In this document: positions 17,190-25,360 of the stretch, piece after piece
Layout: every line of letters begins with the position of its first letter
Numbering within the stretch: position 1 is the first letter of the stretch
NCBI RefSeq assembly: GCF_003731635.1
Contig: NZ_RCUA01000057.1
Span: 1 to 54,930, forward strand
Origin: Marisediminitalea oceani
GTDB lineage: Bacteria > Pseudomonadota > Gammaproteobacteria > Enterobacterales > Alteromonadaceae
DNA: 54,930 nt
Direction: 5' to 3'
The notes under the pieces: generated by a model
Seen by the model: only the letters and a program-made list of their open reading frames with translations
Database searches by the model: none
Told to the model about the DNA's origin: nothing
Made by a program: the position numbers and the translations under genes

Positions 17190-18914
17190 CTAGTGACCGG
17201 TATGGTCCATGTCATGCGACATGGCCATGGCGGGTTCAATATGGGTGATAACAAACTCGCCGTCTCTGATCTCAAAGGTAAAACGGATAGCCTGCTCTGG
17301 CTGCCAGTCAGCCGCGATAATATGGCTGCTGAGGGTAAAGTCCATGGTGGCAGGCCCGCGCCCCCATTTTTCGATGGCGCCACGGGAGATATTCATGGTG
17401 TGGTTTTGTTCATCAATACTGTTAATGGTGCCATCAACGGTTGCCGAGGGAACACTCGATTCAATGCTGCCGGTATCAATGGCAATAATCTCTACCATGC
17501 CATCGGTATTACGATTCAGCTCGGCATCAAGGCGAATCCCGCTGTTGAGCTCTGCCTGGCTGACCTGTTCACCAATGGCGAAGTCCATGGTCATGGCTGG
17601 CCAGTCCCAGGCTGCTACCGGCCCGTGGCTGGCGGTCACGGTGCCTGCCTCGCCATCAATAGCATCGATAGTTAACGTTACCCACTGGGTGTCGTTACCC
17701 AGGCTATCGTCCTGACCTGATATCCTCGATAGGTCGGCGTCTACGGCACTTTCTGAATCAATCAGGAATAAACCGTTCATTACCACTTCATCTCCTTCTT
17801 CTAGGCCTGCTGTGATTTCGGCATAGTCTGCTGTGATGCGACCCACCGCTACGGCCGTTGAGCGGAATTCACCGTTACCCAAAGCCAGCACCACACGGTC
17901 GTTGGCGGCCGTTCTTATCAGTGCTGAGCGGGGAATACTCAGGCTTTCGTTGCGCGGTGTATCAAATGAAACGGTGGCAAACATATTGGGTTTTAACCGG
18001 CCGTCCGGGTTATCCAGCACCAGGCGCACTTTCAGTGTGCGGGTCTGGCTGTCGAGCTCCGGGTAAATAAAGTCTACCCGGGCTGTAAACGTCTCCCCCG
18101 GCAATGCCGGTAGCGTTAGGTTCAGATCCTGCTCCGTACTGAGCATGTCGGCATAGCGCTGGGGAATGCTGGCGGTGATCCACACTGTCTTCAGACTGGC
18201 AATGGCCAGCATGGTGGTGCCCGGCGTAACATAAAAACCAGGTCGGATATTAAGGTTAGTGACGTAGCCGTCCTGTGGCACCTCAAAGGCGATTTGCTGT
18301 TGTACGTTTCCGGTTTTATCCAGATTCTGAATTACTTTTGGCGGTAATTGCAGGGCAGTCAGTCTGTCTCTGGCAGCGTTGATCAGCGAGCGATTATTGC
18401 GACTGCGGGCCAGCAAATATTCCTCCTGAGCATTCACCAGCTCAGGTGAATACAGGGTGTATAAGGTGTCGCCCTGGTTAACAGGCTGACCATCAGTGGT
18501 GACGGTAAGGCGTTCTACCCAACCACTCACCCGTGGATGGACGTGAATGATCCGGTCTTCGGCGACTTCTACAATGCCGCTGGCGGAAATCGTTTCAGAT
18601 AAAGAGCGAGTGCGGGCTTTCGCGGTGGTGACCCCCAGGCTCTGGACAATTTGTGGGTAAATACTCACGGTACCAGGACTGGCACTTTCTTCACCTGCAT
18701 ATACCGGGACCAAATCCATGCCCATGGGCGATTTACCGGGCTTATCCCGGCGATAGCTGCTGTCCATCGGCGCTACCCAGTAAAGAATGTCCTTTTCCCC
18801 TTCGTTTGGGGCGGTAGTATTACCATTACCCTGTGGGACGTTAGCTGGTAATAACGCATAGCCAATACCCACCCCGGCTATCAGGGCAATAACAGGAACA
18901 ATAAAACGGTTCAT
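17190..18914 (-). CDS. cusB: CusB-type periplasmic adaptor with two fused CusF-like domains
   Basis: A 574-residue membrane-fusion protein, longer than E. coli CusB (about 407). After a signal anchor (residues 1-24) comes a heavy-metal-binding motif (YWVAPMDSSYRRDKPGKSPMGMDLVPVY region, about 45-70). Lipoyl, alpha-hairpin and beta-barrel adaptor domains follow to about residue 400. Two CusF-like OB folds follow. Copy 1 (about 412-492) keeps the Cu(I) ligands as H430, W438, M441 and M443 in WPAMTMDF. Copy 2 (about 493-574) has Arg, Arg and Ala in place of the first three and keeps only the last Met, so it is probably structural. The tail is Met/His rich (MAMSHDMDHTGH). ATG 18914 is preferred over an upstream TTG because GAGGGAG lies 7 nt before it. 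Confidence 0.92.
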   Translation of the reverse strand: MNRFIVPVIALIAGVGIGYALLPANVPQGNGNTTAPNEGEKDILYWVAPMDSSYRRDKPGKSPMGMDLVPVYAGEESASPGTVSIYPQIVQSLGVTTAKARTRSLSETISASGIVEVAEDRIIHVHPRVSGWVERLTVTTDGQPVNQGDTLYTLYSPELVNAQEEYLLARSRNNRSLINAARDRLTALQLPPKVIQNLDKTGNVQQQIAFEVPQDGYVTNLNIRPGFYVTPGTTMLAIASLKTVWITASIPQRYADMLSTEQDLNLTLPALPGETFTARVDFIYPELDSQTRTLKVRLVLDNPDGRLKPNMFATVSFDTPRNESLSIPRSALIRTAANDRVVLALGNGEFRSTAVAVGRITADYAEITAGLEEGDEVVMNGLFLIDSESAVDADLSRISGQDDSLGNDTQWVTLTIDAIDGEAGTVTASHGPVAAWDWPAMTMDFAIGEQVSQAELNSGIRLDAELNRNTDGMVEIIAIDTGSIESSVPSATVDGTINSIDEQNHTMNISRGAIEKWGRGPATMDFTLSSHIIAADWQPEQAIRFTFEIRDGEFVITHIEPAMAMSHDMDHTGH

Positions 18915-18925
18915 AGAAAACTCCC

Positions 18926-20215
18926 TCAAAGCGGTGAGATGGGATTAAGATAATAGTCAAGCCGGGTCATCAGCGCGGCCATGTCACCCTGCAGATTAAG
19001 TAATTTCATCTGGTCATCAATCAGCGCCAGGTGGCTTTGCATCACATCGGAAAAGTTGCCGCTGGCAGTGGTGTAAGCGTTAAGCGCGGCGTCGTAATGC
19101 TGTTGACGCAGCGGTAATAACGTTTGTTCATAACGGTTAATCCGCGAGTGCAGAGCAGGGTAACGGGCATAGAGCTGATTCACCTCACTGAGCTGTTGTT
19201 GGATCACCAGACGTTTTTCGGTTTCCAGGCTCTCTGTTTCGGCCACGGTGGCTGCCAGAGCGGCTTGCTTTACCTTGCGGGAAAATAGCGGTACATCAAC
19301 ACTCATTCCGACCGACACAAAGTCAGCCCGGGACGAGTTATTCATCGCATCCTGGCGATAGGCATAGCTGGCATTAAATTCCCACTGCGGGTCGAAACTG
19401 GATGCTACCTGCTGCTGTTTTATCTTCTGCACATTAATCATGGCATTGCGACTGATAACCAGCGGGTGTTGCTGTAAACGTTCTAATAGCGCCGACGTGT
19501 TGGCAGGCAACAGTGATTGCCCGATCAGGCTGGTTAACCAACGCTGATCGGCCTGATTCGGGGTGATGTTGGATAGCGTGGCCTGCTGCATTGGGGTCAG
19601 CCAGTTAGATAAACCGGCAATAGCGGTTTGCTGTGCAGAAGTCAGCGATTCCATACGGTCTTCGAGTGCCGTATGCAGGACTTCCATGCTCAGCACATCA
19701 TACTGACTGGCACCTGAAGAACTGGCGTAGTTATTTTCAACGGCAGTGGTCAGTTGGTCCAGTAGTTGTAACTGCTCGGTAACCAGTTCCTTACTGTTGT
19801 GCAGAATAATAATATCAATCCACGTTAGGGTAATAGCCCGGGTAACTTCTGCTTTGCGCAGGTCACGTCGGGCGGGATGCTCGGCTGCTTTGGCCGCGAG
19901 CGCATCCCGTTGCAGGGCGACAGAGTCGCCACGGGGCAACATTTGGCTAACGCCCATTTTGAGCTGGGTCATGGCCTGTTCGTTAAGCGCAAATCCATCT
20001 GTAGGGACATTGAGCATTCCCACTGATATACGTGGGTCGGGCATGGATTGCACCGCATTACCCTGAGTTGTCAGCGCATGCTCGCTCTGTCGGCTTCTGG
20101 CCAGGGCATAATCTTCACTTAATGCTTGCGACAGTAATTGTGGTAACTGTGGCTGTTGGGCTTGCTGCGCTGTGGCTACTAACTGCCAGCAACTAAGTAA
20201 AATGCCTGCTGACAC
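18926..20215 (-). CDS. TolC/CusC-type outer-membrane factor with amber codon in its original signal peptide
   Basis: A 429-residue outer-membrane efflux protein with two TolC-like repeats rich in helical Gln/Ala/Leu segments, the third part of the Cus tripartite pump. The readable frame begins at GTG 20215 (MSAGILLSCWQLVATAQ). Eight codons upstream in the same frame stands ATG 20239, with GAGG 6 nt before it, giving MKLPSL, then TAG at 20221-20219, then V and the GTG. The intact product would have begun MKLPSLxVVSAGILLSCWQLVATA, a normal signal peptide with Lys at position 2. The present frame loses that basic N-region. Either ribosomes stop at TAG and restart at the GTG 3 nt later, the stop is suppressed, the gene is being lost, or the base is a sequencing error. 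Downstream coding is intact for all 429 residues, which argues for recent change or continued use. Confidence 0.82.
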   Translation of the reverse strand: MSAGILLSCWQLVATAQQAQQPQLPQLLSQALSEDYALARSRQSEHALTTQGNAVQSMPDPRISVGMLNVPTDGFALNEQAMTQLKMGVSQMLPRGDSVALQRDALAAKAAEHPARRDLRKAEVTRAITLTWIDIIILHNSKELVTEQLQLLDQLTTAVENNYASSSGASQYDVLSMEVLHTALEDRMESLTSAQQTAIAGLSNWLTPMQQATLSNITPNQADQRWLTSLIGQSLLPANTSALLERLQQHPLVISRNAMINVQKIKQQQVASSFDPQWEFNASYAYRQDAMNNSSRADFVSVGMSVDVPLFSRKVKQAALAATVAETESLETEKRLVIQQQLSEVNQLYARYPALHSRINRYEQTLLPLRQQHYDAALNAYTTASGNFSDVMQSHLALIDDQMKLLNLQGDMAALMTRLDYYLNPISPL

Positions 20216-20261
20216 GACCTATAAAGAAGGAAGTTTCATACTTGCCTCAATGGTTAACTTT

Positions 20262-20284
20262 AAAAAAACGGGTACAGTTACCCG
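20262..20284 (-). terminator. Rho-independent terminator between copL and the cusCBA genes
   Basis: On the minus strand CGGGTA pairs with TACCCG over the 4-nt loop ACTG and is followed directly by seven T residues. It stands between the copL stop and the cusC-like start in the same transcription direction, so cusCBA expression would depend on read-through, antitermination or a second promoter. Confidence 0.85.
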
Positions 20285-20288
20285 GTCA

Positions 20289-20305
20289 CAATGCCTCAGG
20301 CATTG
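20289..20305. repeat. Palindrome CAATGCCT-C-AGGCATTG just before the copL/cus terminator
   Basis: A perfect 8-bp inverted repeat around a single C lies 4 nt upstream of the terminator stem on the minus strand. It could be an RNA hairpin that competes with the terminator or an operator for a dimeric regulator. No known copper-box consensus matches it well. Confidence 0.55.
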
Positions 20306-20323
20306 CACTGATAAGAGGTTTAG

Positions 20324-20752
20324 TTAACTCAGGCGTATTGGGGGACGAAACAGCGAGGTTGGGAAGCCGGAAAACGCCACTAGCGGTTTACCGACGATTT
20401 GGCTTGCAGCGGTTTTGACAATTAAGGGGGCAGATATGCCGGCCAGATAACTGACTAAATGGGAACTGGCATGCTCGCACTGGCAGCCACTTTTAGCGCA
20501 GGGTGAAGCTTGCTGACCGCAGTTATGCTGGGTATCGTTCTGGCAGCAATCTGCTGTTGCAGTGGGGTCTGTCTGTTCAGTGTGCACAGTGTGAACCGTT
20601 TCATCGCCCGATTGATGCATCATGCAATCAGTATTTTCTGCCTGCATAGTATGCGCTACCTGTGTTTCTGCCATACGCAAACTGTCTGCCTGACCAGAAG
20701 TCGGCAGCATGATCAGCATGCTTAGCAGAAAGTAACAAAGTAGTCGTTGCAC
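20324..20752 (-). CDS. CopL-like metal-binding small periplasmic protein
   Basis: A 142-residue secreted protein with a signal peptide (MQRLLCYFLLSMLIMLPTSG). The mature part up to residue about 95 is very rich in His, Cys and Met, with DCMMHQS, DCCQND, HNCGQQ and CAKSGCQCEH, as expected for a Cu(I)/Ag(I)-binding sequence. The last 45 residues are hydrophobic and end in a basic tail. It resembles the CopL group that precedes copper-resistance genes in Xanthomonas and marine gammaproteobacteria, where copL is needed for copper-inducible expression. It starts at GTG 20752 with a poor ribosome binding site. A terminator separates it from the cusC-like gene 84 nt downstream, which makes it a leader-like first gene. 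Function is inferred from composition and context. Confidence 0.72.
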   Translation of the reverse strand: MQRLLCYFLLSMLIMLPTSGQADSLRMAETQVAHTMQAENTDCMMHQSGDETVHTVHTEQTDPTATADCCQNDTQHNCGQQASPCAKSGCQCEHASSHLVSYLAGISAPLIVKTAASQIVGKPLVAFSGFPTSLFRPPIRLS

Positions 20753-20822
20753 TGAATAATCCGGTAACTGTACTAACTTGAGTATACGATATTCATATCA
20801 GACAGGGAAATATTGATTTTGC

Positions 20823-20866
20823 TTTCACCGGGTAAACCCATTTACTGCTGATTTAACCCGGTGAAA
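20823..20866 (-). other. Long hairpin downstream of the dipeptidase gene
   Basis: TTTCACCGGGT and ACCCGGTGAAA are perfect 11-bp complementary arms around a 22-nt loop, 18 nt after the dipeptidase stop. No T run follows on the minus strand, so it may protect the mRNA 3' end or act as a weak terminator. It also lies upstream of copL. Confidence 0.55.
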
Positions 20867-20883
20867 TAGCGTAATGTGCCGGG

Positions 20884-22095
20884 TTAATGCGCGCTAGCGT
20901 AGGCTTCCACCTCAGTCCATACGCGTAGCAGGTTTTCACCTAACAGCTTGGCAATGTCAGTTTCCGAGTAACCGCGATCCAGTAAGCCCTGCACCAGTGA
21001 CGGGTAAGACGACACATCCTTCAGGCCAATCGGGAGTGAATCGCCAACGCCATCGTAGTCAGAGCCAATACCCACATGGTCAATGCCAATAAGGCCCACT
21101 ACGTGGTCAATGTGGTCGAGTACATCGGCTAATGTGGAGTAAGGGTAAGGGTTTTCCTTACTGTAATTATCAGCAAAATTCGCTACTTCTTCACTGTCTG
21201 CGCCAAACTCTTTGATCAGGGCATTGCGTTGTTTAGTGCGATTATCACTCCACATGCGCGCTTCTTTGGTGACAAAACCGGAGCCAAAGTTAATCATTAC
21301 CACACCGCCGTTCTCGCCCAGCTTCACCAGCATATCGTCGGTCATATTGCGTTCAAAGCCCGGAGTGAAGGTACGTAATGAAGAGTGGGAGGCAATCACG
21401 GGGGCCTTGCTGATTTCGATAGCCTGGTAAAAGGCGTCATCTGATACGTGGGAGATATCCACCATCACGCCGATGTTGTTCATTGCAGTTACCAGCTCTT
21501 TACCAAAAGGACTCAGACCATTCCACTTGCGGCGTATGTCGTAGGATGAGTCGCTGATATGGTTAGCCCTGGAATGCGCCAGCGTGATATAGCGAATGCC
21601 GCGCTGATGAAAAATTTCCAGGTTTTTCAGGTCGCCCTGGATTGGCGAGCCATTTTCCATCCCCATAGGCAGGGAAATCAATCCTTTCGCAAATTGCTCA
21701 CGGACGTCCTGCGGGCTCATGGCTATAGCAAACTTATCCGGGGCACGCGCTGTGATGGCTTCCACGTTGTCGATGAGCATATGAGCAAGCTGCGTCGACT
21801 CATCTGAGTCATCGAGACTGGCAGGCACGTAAATCGACATAAATGGAGCATTCAGGCCGCCGCTGACAGCGCGGGGATAATCGAAATCGCCGCCCTCGGT
21901 GGCCTTGGTGACATCCACCCATTTATTATGCACACGGTAAGGTACATCAATGTGTCCATCCACAATAATATAACGTTGAGCAATGTCCTGCGCCGTGGAT
22001 AAGCCCTTAGGCGGCTGACCGGGTGCAGACGTCGACTGGCAGCCGGTTAATAGTGCGAGTGCAGTAACACTACCCAGCAAGAAAGCGTGCTTCAT
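20884..22095 (-). CDS. Membrane dipeptidase lipoprotein (peptidase family M19)
   Basis: A 403-residue zinc dipeptidase of the renal dipeptidase family, which splits Xaa-Xaa dipeptides, D-residues included. The signal peptide ends in the lipobox LTGC, so the protein should be lipid-anchored. Metal-site motifs are visible: DGHIDVP (the HxD pair), the central glutamate in MGMENG, ITLAHSRANHISDSS, VDISHVSD, IASHSSLR and GIGSDYDG. ATG 22095 is chosen because the lipoprotein signal then starts at once; the frame remains open for 24 more codons without a typical N-terminus. It is a single gene between the copper locus and the MITE-like element. Confidence 0.92.
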   Translation of the reverse strand: MKHAFLLGSVTALALLTGCQSTSAPGQPPKGLSTAQDIAQRYIIVDGHIDVPYRVHNKWVDVTKATEGGDFDYPRAVSGGLNAPFMSIYVPASLDDSDESTQLAHMLIDNVEAITARAPDKFAIAMSPQDVREQFAKGLISLPMGMENGSPIQGDLKNLEIFHQRGIRYITLAHSRANHISDSSYDIRRKWNGLSPFGKELVTAMNNIGVMVDISHVSDDAFYQAIEISKAPVIASHSSLRTFTPGFERNMTDDMLVKLGENGGVVMINFGSGFVTKEARMWSDNRTKQRNALIKEFGADSEEVANFADNYSKENPYPYSTLADVLDHIDHVVGLIGIDHVGIGSDYDGVGDSLPIGLKDVSSYPSLVQGLLDRGYSETDIAKLLGENLLRVWTEVEAYASAH

Positions 22096-22210
22096 TGTGT
22101 AAATCCCTGTAAGTGACGTTAGATTGTGTTTTTTTATAAAGCTACCATGATTTTTTGATTTACTCACCTGGTGGTTTATTCAGAAAGGTGTTTGTTTGCT
22201 TTAATATTTT

Positions 22211-22501
22211 ATATCAATCCGCATAGAAGTTTACCCTCTCAGAGTGATCCCTGAGGGCTAGTCGAAAACGACTTAGATCACGACGCGTTCTCTGTGGCAT
22301 AGTCATTCTATGTCCAGAGGGCGCAACACAGATGTAAGTCGTTTTGGCCACTCCCTTTGGGCAATTCCCTGAGGGCGAGCTATCAGGCTTTCTGGCGTTG
22401 TTACGCTTGCTTGATTTGGAACCACCAAACCTGTGCAACCAAGCCTAGCCAGAAAGCCTGACAGTCTTGCTGAGTGGGCAAACTTTTATGCGGATTGGTA
22501 T
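22211..22501. mobile_element. MITE-like element with nested inverted repeats (about 290 bp)
   Basis: The ends are terminal inverted repeats. The outer 27 nt at 22216-22242 (starting AATCCGCATAGAAGTTTACC) and the complement of 22470-22496 (starting AATCCGCATAAAAGTTTGCC) match at 24 positions. Five more flanking bases match at four. Inside are a perfect 14-bp inverted repeat TCAGGCTTTCTGGC (22383-22396 with 22448-22461) and an 11-bp pair AAAACGACTTA (22265-22275 with 22335-22345). The motif CCCTGAGGGC occurs twice in direct orientation. No transposase is encoded; a 74-codon frame inside looks accidental. No clear target-site duplication could be fixed. It fits a non-autonomous element mobilised in trans, or a structured intergenic repeat. 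Confidence 0.7.
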
Positions 22502-22824
22502 TATTCATCTTGTATGGTTACCCTCTTATCGGTCTTACCGTAGGGTGGCTGGACGCGCAAGTTCAAATACGCCATACTGCCCGGCGGTTGTCTGGCATCT
22601 GAGAAGCAACAGGTGGCGGGAAGTGTGGCCTGCACAGGATGGACTACCTGTGATGGTCCACGCATAAAACCGGCACCATAGCGGGTATCGTAAATAAAAC
22701 ACCAACTTGTTGGTATGTGCCCCTTGAATAATGTCGCCAGACCCTCATTAACTAAAAAATAACAGGTGTTGGTGTCTGATACGGATACCAGACCACATAT
22801 TACAATTGAATCGAGATAGTACTT
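22502..22824. other. Intergenic stretch between the MITE-like element and sapC
   Basis: I see no gene here with family character. Small hairpins are present (ACCAACTTGTTGGT near 22711-22724; GTCTG...CAGAC near 22770-22795), and the sapC promoter presumably lies in the last 100 nt, but no convincing -35/-10 pair was found. It may hold a long leader or decayed sequence. Confidence 0.4.
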
Positions 22825-23589
22825 ATGGCAATGAATTTTGTACCGCTGGATAAAAATACACATAAAGATCTGAAAGTAGCGGTAGATCCTGCTTTTCCAT
22901 ACGCGAAAAACACCCACCTGGCCGCGGCATCAATTCGTGAATTTGCACAATTAGCCGGCGCTATGCCACTGGTGTTCATCCAGGATCCTAAAACTAATAA
23001 ACACCACGTTGTAGCAATGCTGGGCATCGAGCCAGGCCAGAACCTGTTTTTACAGGATGGCAAATGGAATGCGCCGCATATTCCAATGAACATCATTCGT
23101 TACCCGTTCGACGTGCGTCCTGACGGCGACAAGCTGGGCGTTTACATTGATGAAAACAGTGACCTGATCAAAGAAGAAGGTCAGCCATTGTTTAAAGAAG
23201 ATGGCAACCCATCTGACTTCCTGAACAACCGTCAGCAATTGCTCGGCGACCTGGCAAACAGCGAAATGCTGACCCAGCAGTTCGTGTCAAAAGTGGTTGA
23301 ACTGGACTTATTAAACCCAATGCAACTGCGCGTTCAGTACAGCAACGGCCAGGGCCGCAACGTTGGTGGCATCCTTACCATCGACGAGAAGAAACTGGTA
23401 GAGCTGGCAGACGAGCAAGTGGTAGAACTGCACAGAGCTGGGTTCATGGGCGCACTGTACGCCATGATGCTGTCTTTAGGTCAGCTGAACCGCCTGATCG
23501 AGCTTTCTACCAATGCTGAAAGTCCAATCAAAGCCATGCAAATGGAGCCAGCGCCGGCAGAACAAGCCGAGGCTGCACCACAGCAGTAA
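22825..23589 (+). CDS. SapC family protein
   Basis: A 254-residue soluble protein matching the SapC family: HLAAASIREFAQLAGAMPLVF near the N-terminus (shown in part: IREFAQLAGAMPLVF), then IPMNIIRYPF, and a C-terminal LTIDEKKLVELADEQVVELHRAG region cut here to ELADEQVVELHRAG. Relatives occur widely in marine gammaproteobacteria and were first noted beside Campylobacter S-layer genes; biochemical function is unknown. There is no signal peptide. The C-terminal tail is Ala/Pro/Glu/Gln rich and probably flexible. It is monocistronic with a strong terminator. The ATG at 22825 is used; a second ATG two codons later is also possible. Confidence 0.85.
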   Translation: MAMNFVPLDKNTHKDLKVAVDPAFPYAKNTHLAAASIREFAQLAGAMPLVFIQDPKTNKHHVVAMLGIEPGQNLFLQDGKWNAPHIPMNIIRYPFDVRPDGDKLGVYIDENSDLIKEEGQPLFKEDGNPSDFLNNRQQLLGDLANSEMLTQQFVSKVVELDLLNPMQLRVQYSNGQGRNVGGILTIDEKKLVELADEQVVELHRAGFMGALYAMMLSLGQLNRLIELSTNAESPIKAMQMEPAPAEQAEAAPQQ

Positions 23590-23612
23590 GCTACTGCACG
23601 GCAAAGAAAACC

Positions 23613-23643
23613 AAAAAGGGTGGGCGAGAGCCCACCTTTTTTA
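23613..23643 (+). terminator. Rho-independent terminator of sapC
   Basis: GGTGGGC and GCCCACC form a stem around a GAGA loop, extended by flanking A and T runs and followed by six T. It closes the sapC transcript 24 nt after its stop. Confidence 0.93.
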
Positions 23644-23685
23644 TTGATACTCAGTTAACCAGAACCATCCTGTGGAACACCTTTC

Positions 23686-25131
23686 ATGTCACTCACTCTA
23701 GTAAATCCCAGCGTAAAATTATCGGCGACCTTAACCGTTGAAATTCCGACACTGACTATCGAAAAGGGGCAGCACACTATTATCAGTGGTCTTAATGGCA
23801 GTGGTAAATCGGTACTGGCAGCGGTGCTGGCCGGAGAAGGGAAAGTACTTAGTGGCGAACGGCAATCAGGTGGCCGTTGCGGCTGGGTGAGTGTAGGACA
23901 ACAACAGGCAGTGATTGAAGCGGAGCGCCGCAAAGACGACGCTGATATCCTTGATGTGGTGCCAGTCCCCAGCACGGCTAAAGAAGTTATCCTGGACGGC
24001 CTTACCGACGAACAAAGCGTAACAGAAGCGCTGAACGAATTAGCCGGGTTACTGGGTATTAGCAGCCTGCTTGAGCGGGAGTTTCTTGCCTTGTCCACCG
24101 GTGAGACGCGCAAAGTATTATTGACCAGAGAGCTGCTGAGGGAGCCGGACTGGCTGGTGCTGGATGAGCCCTTTGATGGCCTTGATGTTGAAACGGTAAG
24201 CAGATTTGCCCAATACCTTGATAAGCTCAGCACCCGTTGTACGCTGATTATGGTGGTCAATCGGGTAAGTGAAATACCTGTTTGGGCACAGCGCTTGTTG
24301 TTCTTACAAAATGGTCGCATCGCTTGGCAAATTGAAGGCGACACGCTTGATGACACTACACTGCAGCCGCTCAGACAAATTATGCATATCCAGCAAAATG
24401 TCGAAAAGCTGCCGGAACGCGACAGTGATTGCCATGCGCCCCGGCGCAGCGACCCTAATGCGCCGCTGGTCAGACTGAATAACGGCCGGGTTGCCTGGGG
24501 TGACAATGTGGTGTTTGAGCAGCTTAACTGGACTATCTTGCCGGGTGAGCACTGGCAGGTAATTGGCCCGAATGGCTCGGGGAAAACCTGCTTACTGACG
24601 CTAATCACCGGTGACAACCCACTTTGTTACAGCAACGATTTGAATGTGTTTGGTTATCAACGCGGCAGTGGCGAGAGCATCTGGGACATAAAACAACACC
24701 TCGGCATTATTTCCAACAGTTTGCACCTGCAGTACCGGGTTAACTGCTCGGTTGCAGACGTGGTATGCTCTGGTTTTTACGACAGTATTGGCTTGTATAA
24801 AACCCCCACCGACAGGCAGCGTCTGCTGTGCCGGGAATGGCTGGTTGCGGTTGGCCTGGAACAAGAAGCGAAAACGCCGTTTCAGTCATTATCATTTGGC
24901 GATCAGCGTTTACTGCTCATCGTGCGGGCGATGGTGAAACATCCAAGCCTGTTGATTCTTGATGAGCCGTGCAATGGCCTGGATGAGATCAACCGCAGCA
25001 AGGTGCTGGCCATGCTCGATTTACTGGCTCGGGAAGGCAATACCACGCTGCTGTATGTTAATCATCACAGCGAAGATAAGATCCCGGCGATCAAAAACAC
25101 GCTGAATATGCGTGATTACCAGCCGCAATAA
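23686..25131 (+). CDS. ModF/PhrA-type tandem ABC ATPase
   Basis: A 481-residue soluble protein with two ABC ATP-binding domains in tandem and no membrane segments. Domain 1 (about 1-225) has Walker A GLNGSGKS, a divergent signature LSTGETRK and Walker B WLVLDEPFDGLD. Domain 2 (about 260-481) has GPNGSGKT, signature LSFGDQR and Walker B LLILDEPCNGLD, then the H-loop NHHSED. The length and the asymmetric domains fit E. coli ModF (about 490 residues, also called PhrA), whose role is unsettled despite its position beside molybdate transport genes. No molybdate gene is present here; it stands alone ahead of the dcw cluster. It is not an ordinary importer or exporter ATPase. Confidence 0.83.
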   Translation: MSLTLVNPSVKLSATLTVEIPTLTIEKGQHTIISGLNGSGKSVLAAVLAGEGKVLSGERQSGGRCGWVSVGQQQAVIEAERRKDDADILDVVPVPSTAKEVILDGLTDEQSVTEALNELAGLLGISSLLEREFLALSTGETRKVLLTRELLREPDWLVLDEPFDGLDVETVSRFAQYLDKLSTRCTLIMVVNRVSEIPVWAQRLLFLQNGRIAWQIEGDTLDDTTLQPLRQIMHIQQNVEKLPERDSDCHAPRRSDPNAPLVRLNNGRVAWGDNVVFEQLNWTILPGEHWQVIGPNGSGKTCLLTLITGDNPLCYSNDLNVFGYQRGSGESIWDIKQHLGIISNSLHLQYRVNCSVADVVCSGFYDSIGLYKTPTDRQRLLCREWLVAVGLEQEAKTPFQSLSFGDQRLLLIVRAMVKHPSLLILDEPCNGLDEINRSKVLAMLDLLAREGNTTLLYVNHHSEDKIPAIKNTLNMRDYQPQ

Positions 25132-25181
25132 ATTTTTTTTCGCCGCTGATCTCAGACCTTTTTAGAATTAAATACCCACTT

Positions 25182-25214
25182 CCCCTTAGCTTTTCTTCTA
25201 AGAGGGACTGTTTT
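25182..25214 (+). terminator. Probable terminator after the ModF-like gene
   Basis: CCCCTTAG pairs with CTAAGAGGG (one bulge) over an 8-nt pyrimidine loop and TTTTT follows 4 nt later. It would isolate the ModF-like transcript from the dcw promoter downstream. Confidence 0.6.
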
Positions 25215-25324
25215 TCCCACTTTTCCCCCTTTTTCCTTCTTTCTAATCAGCCACTTCAGCGCAAAGCCCGAAAATAAGGGATTTTCTCCCATTTTGTTAC
25301 TCGTCCTGTACGGCGCGTTTTTGC

Positions 25325-25354
25325 TTGACAGTGGGGAGGAATGATACCTAAACT
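25325..25354 (+). promoter_or_regulatory. Promoter of the dcw cluster (Pmra)
   Basis: TTGACA at 25325-25330 and TAAACT at 25349-25354 are 18 nt apart, giving a strong sigma-70 promoter about 100 nt upstream of mraZ. Transcription should start near 25361, directly in front of or within the MraZ box array. Confidence 0.8.
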
Positions 25355-25360
25355 GTCAAA

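Noticed and set aside
17079..17675. A 198-codon plus-strand frame across the cusA/cusB junction
   Set aside because: It lies opposite two well-supported genes and has no family character.
22214..22438. A 74-codon minus-strand frame inside the MITE-like element
   Set aside because: It spans the inverted repeats themselves, has no ribosome binding site or known domain, and its coding is explained by the repeat structure.
22502..22824. A second riboswitch or small RNA upstream of sapC
   Set aside because: Local hairpins exist but none of the conserved blocks of GEMM or other riboswitches that I recognise are present.
23655..24617. A 320-codon minus-strand open frame opposite the ModF-like gene
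   Set aside because: Low-complexity Ser/Thr composition typical of an antisense shadow; the plus strand encodes clear ABC motifs.
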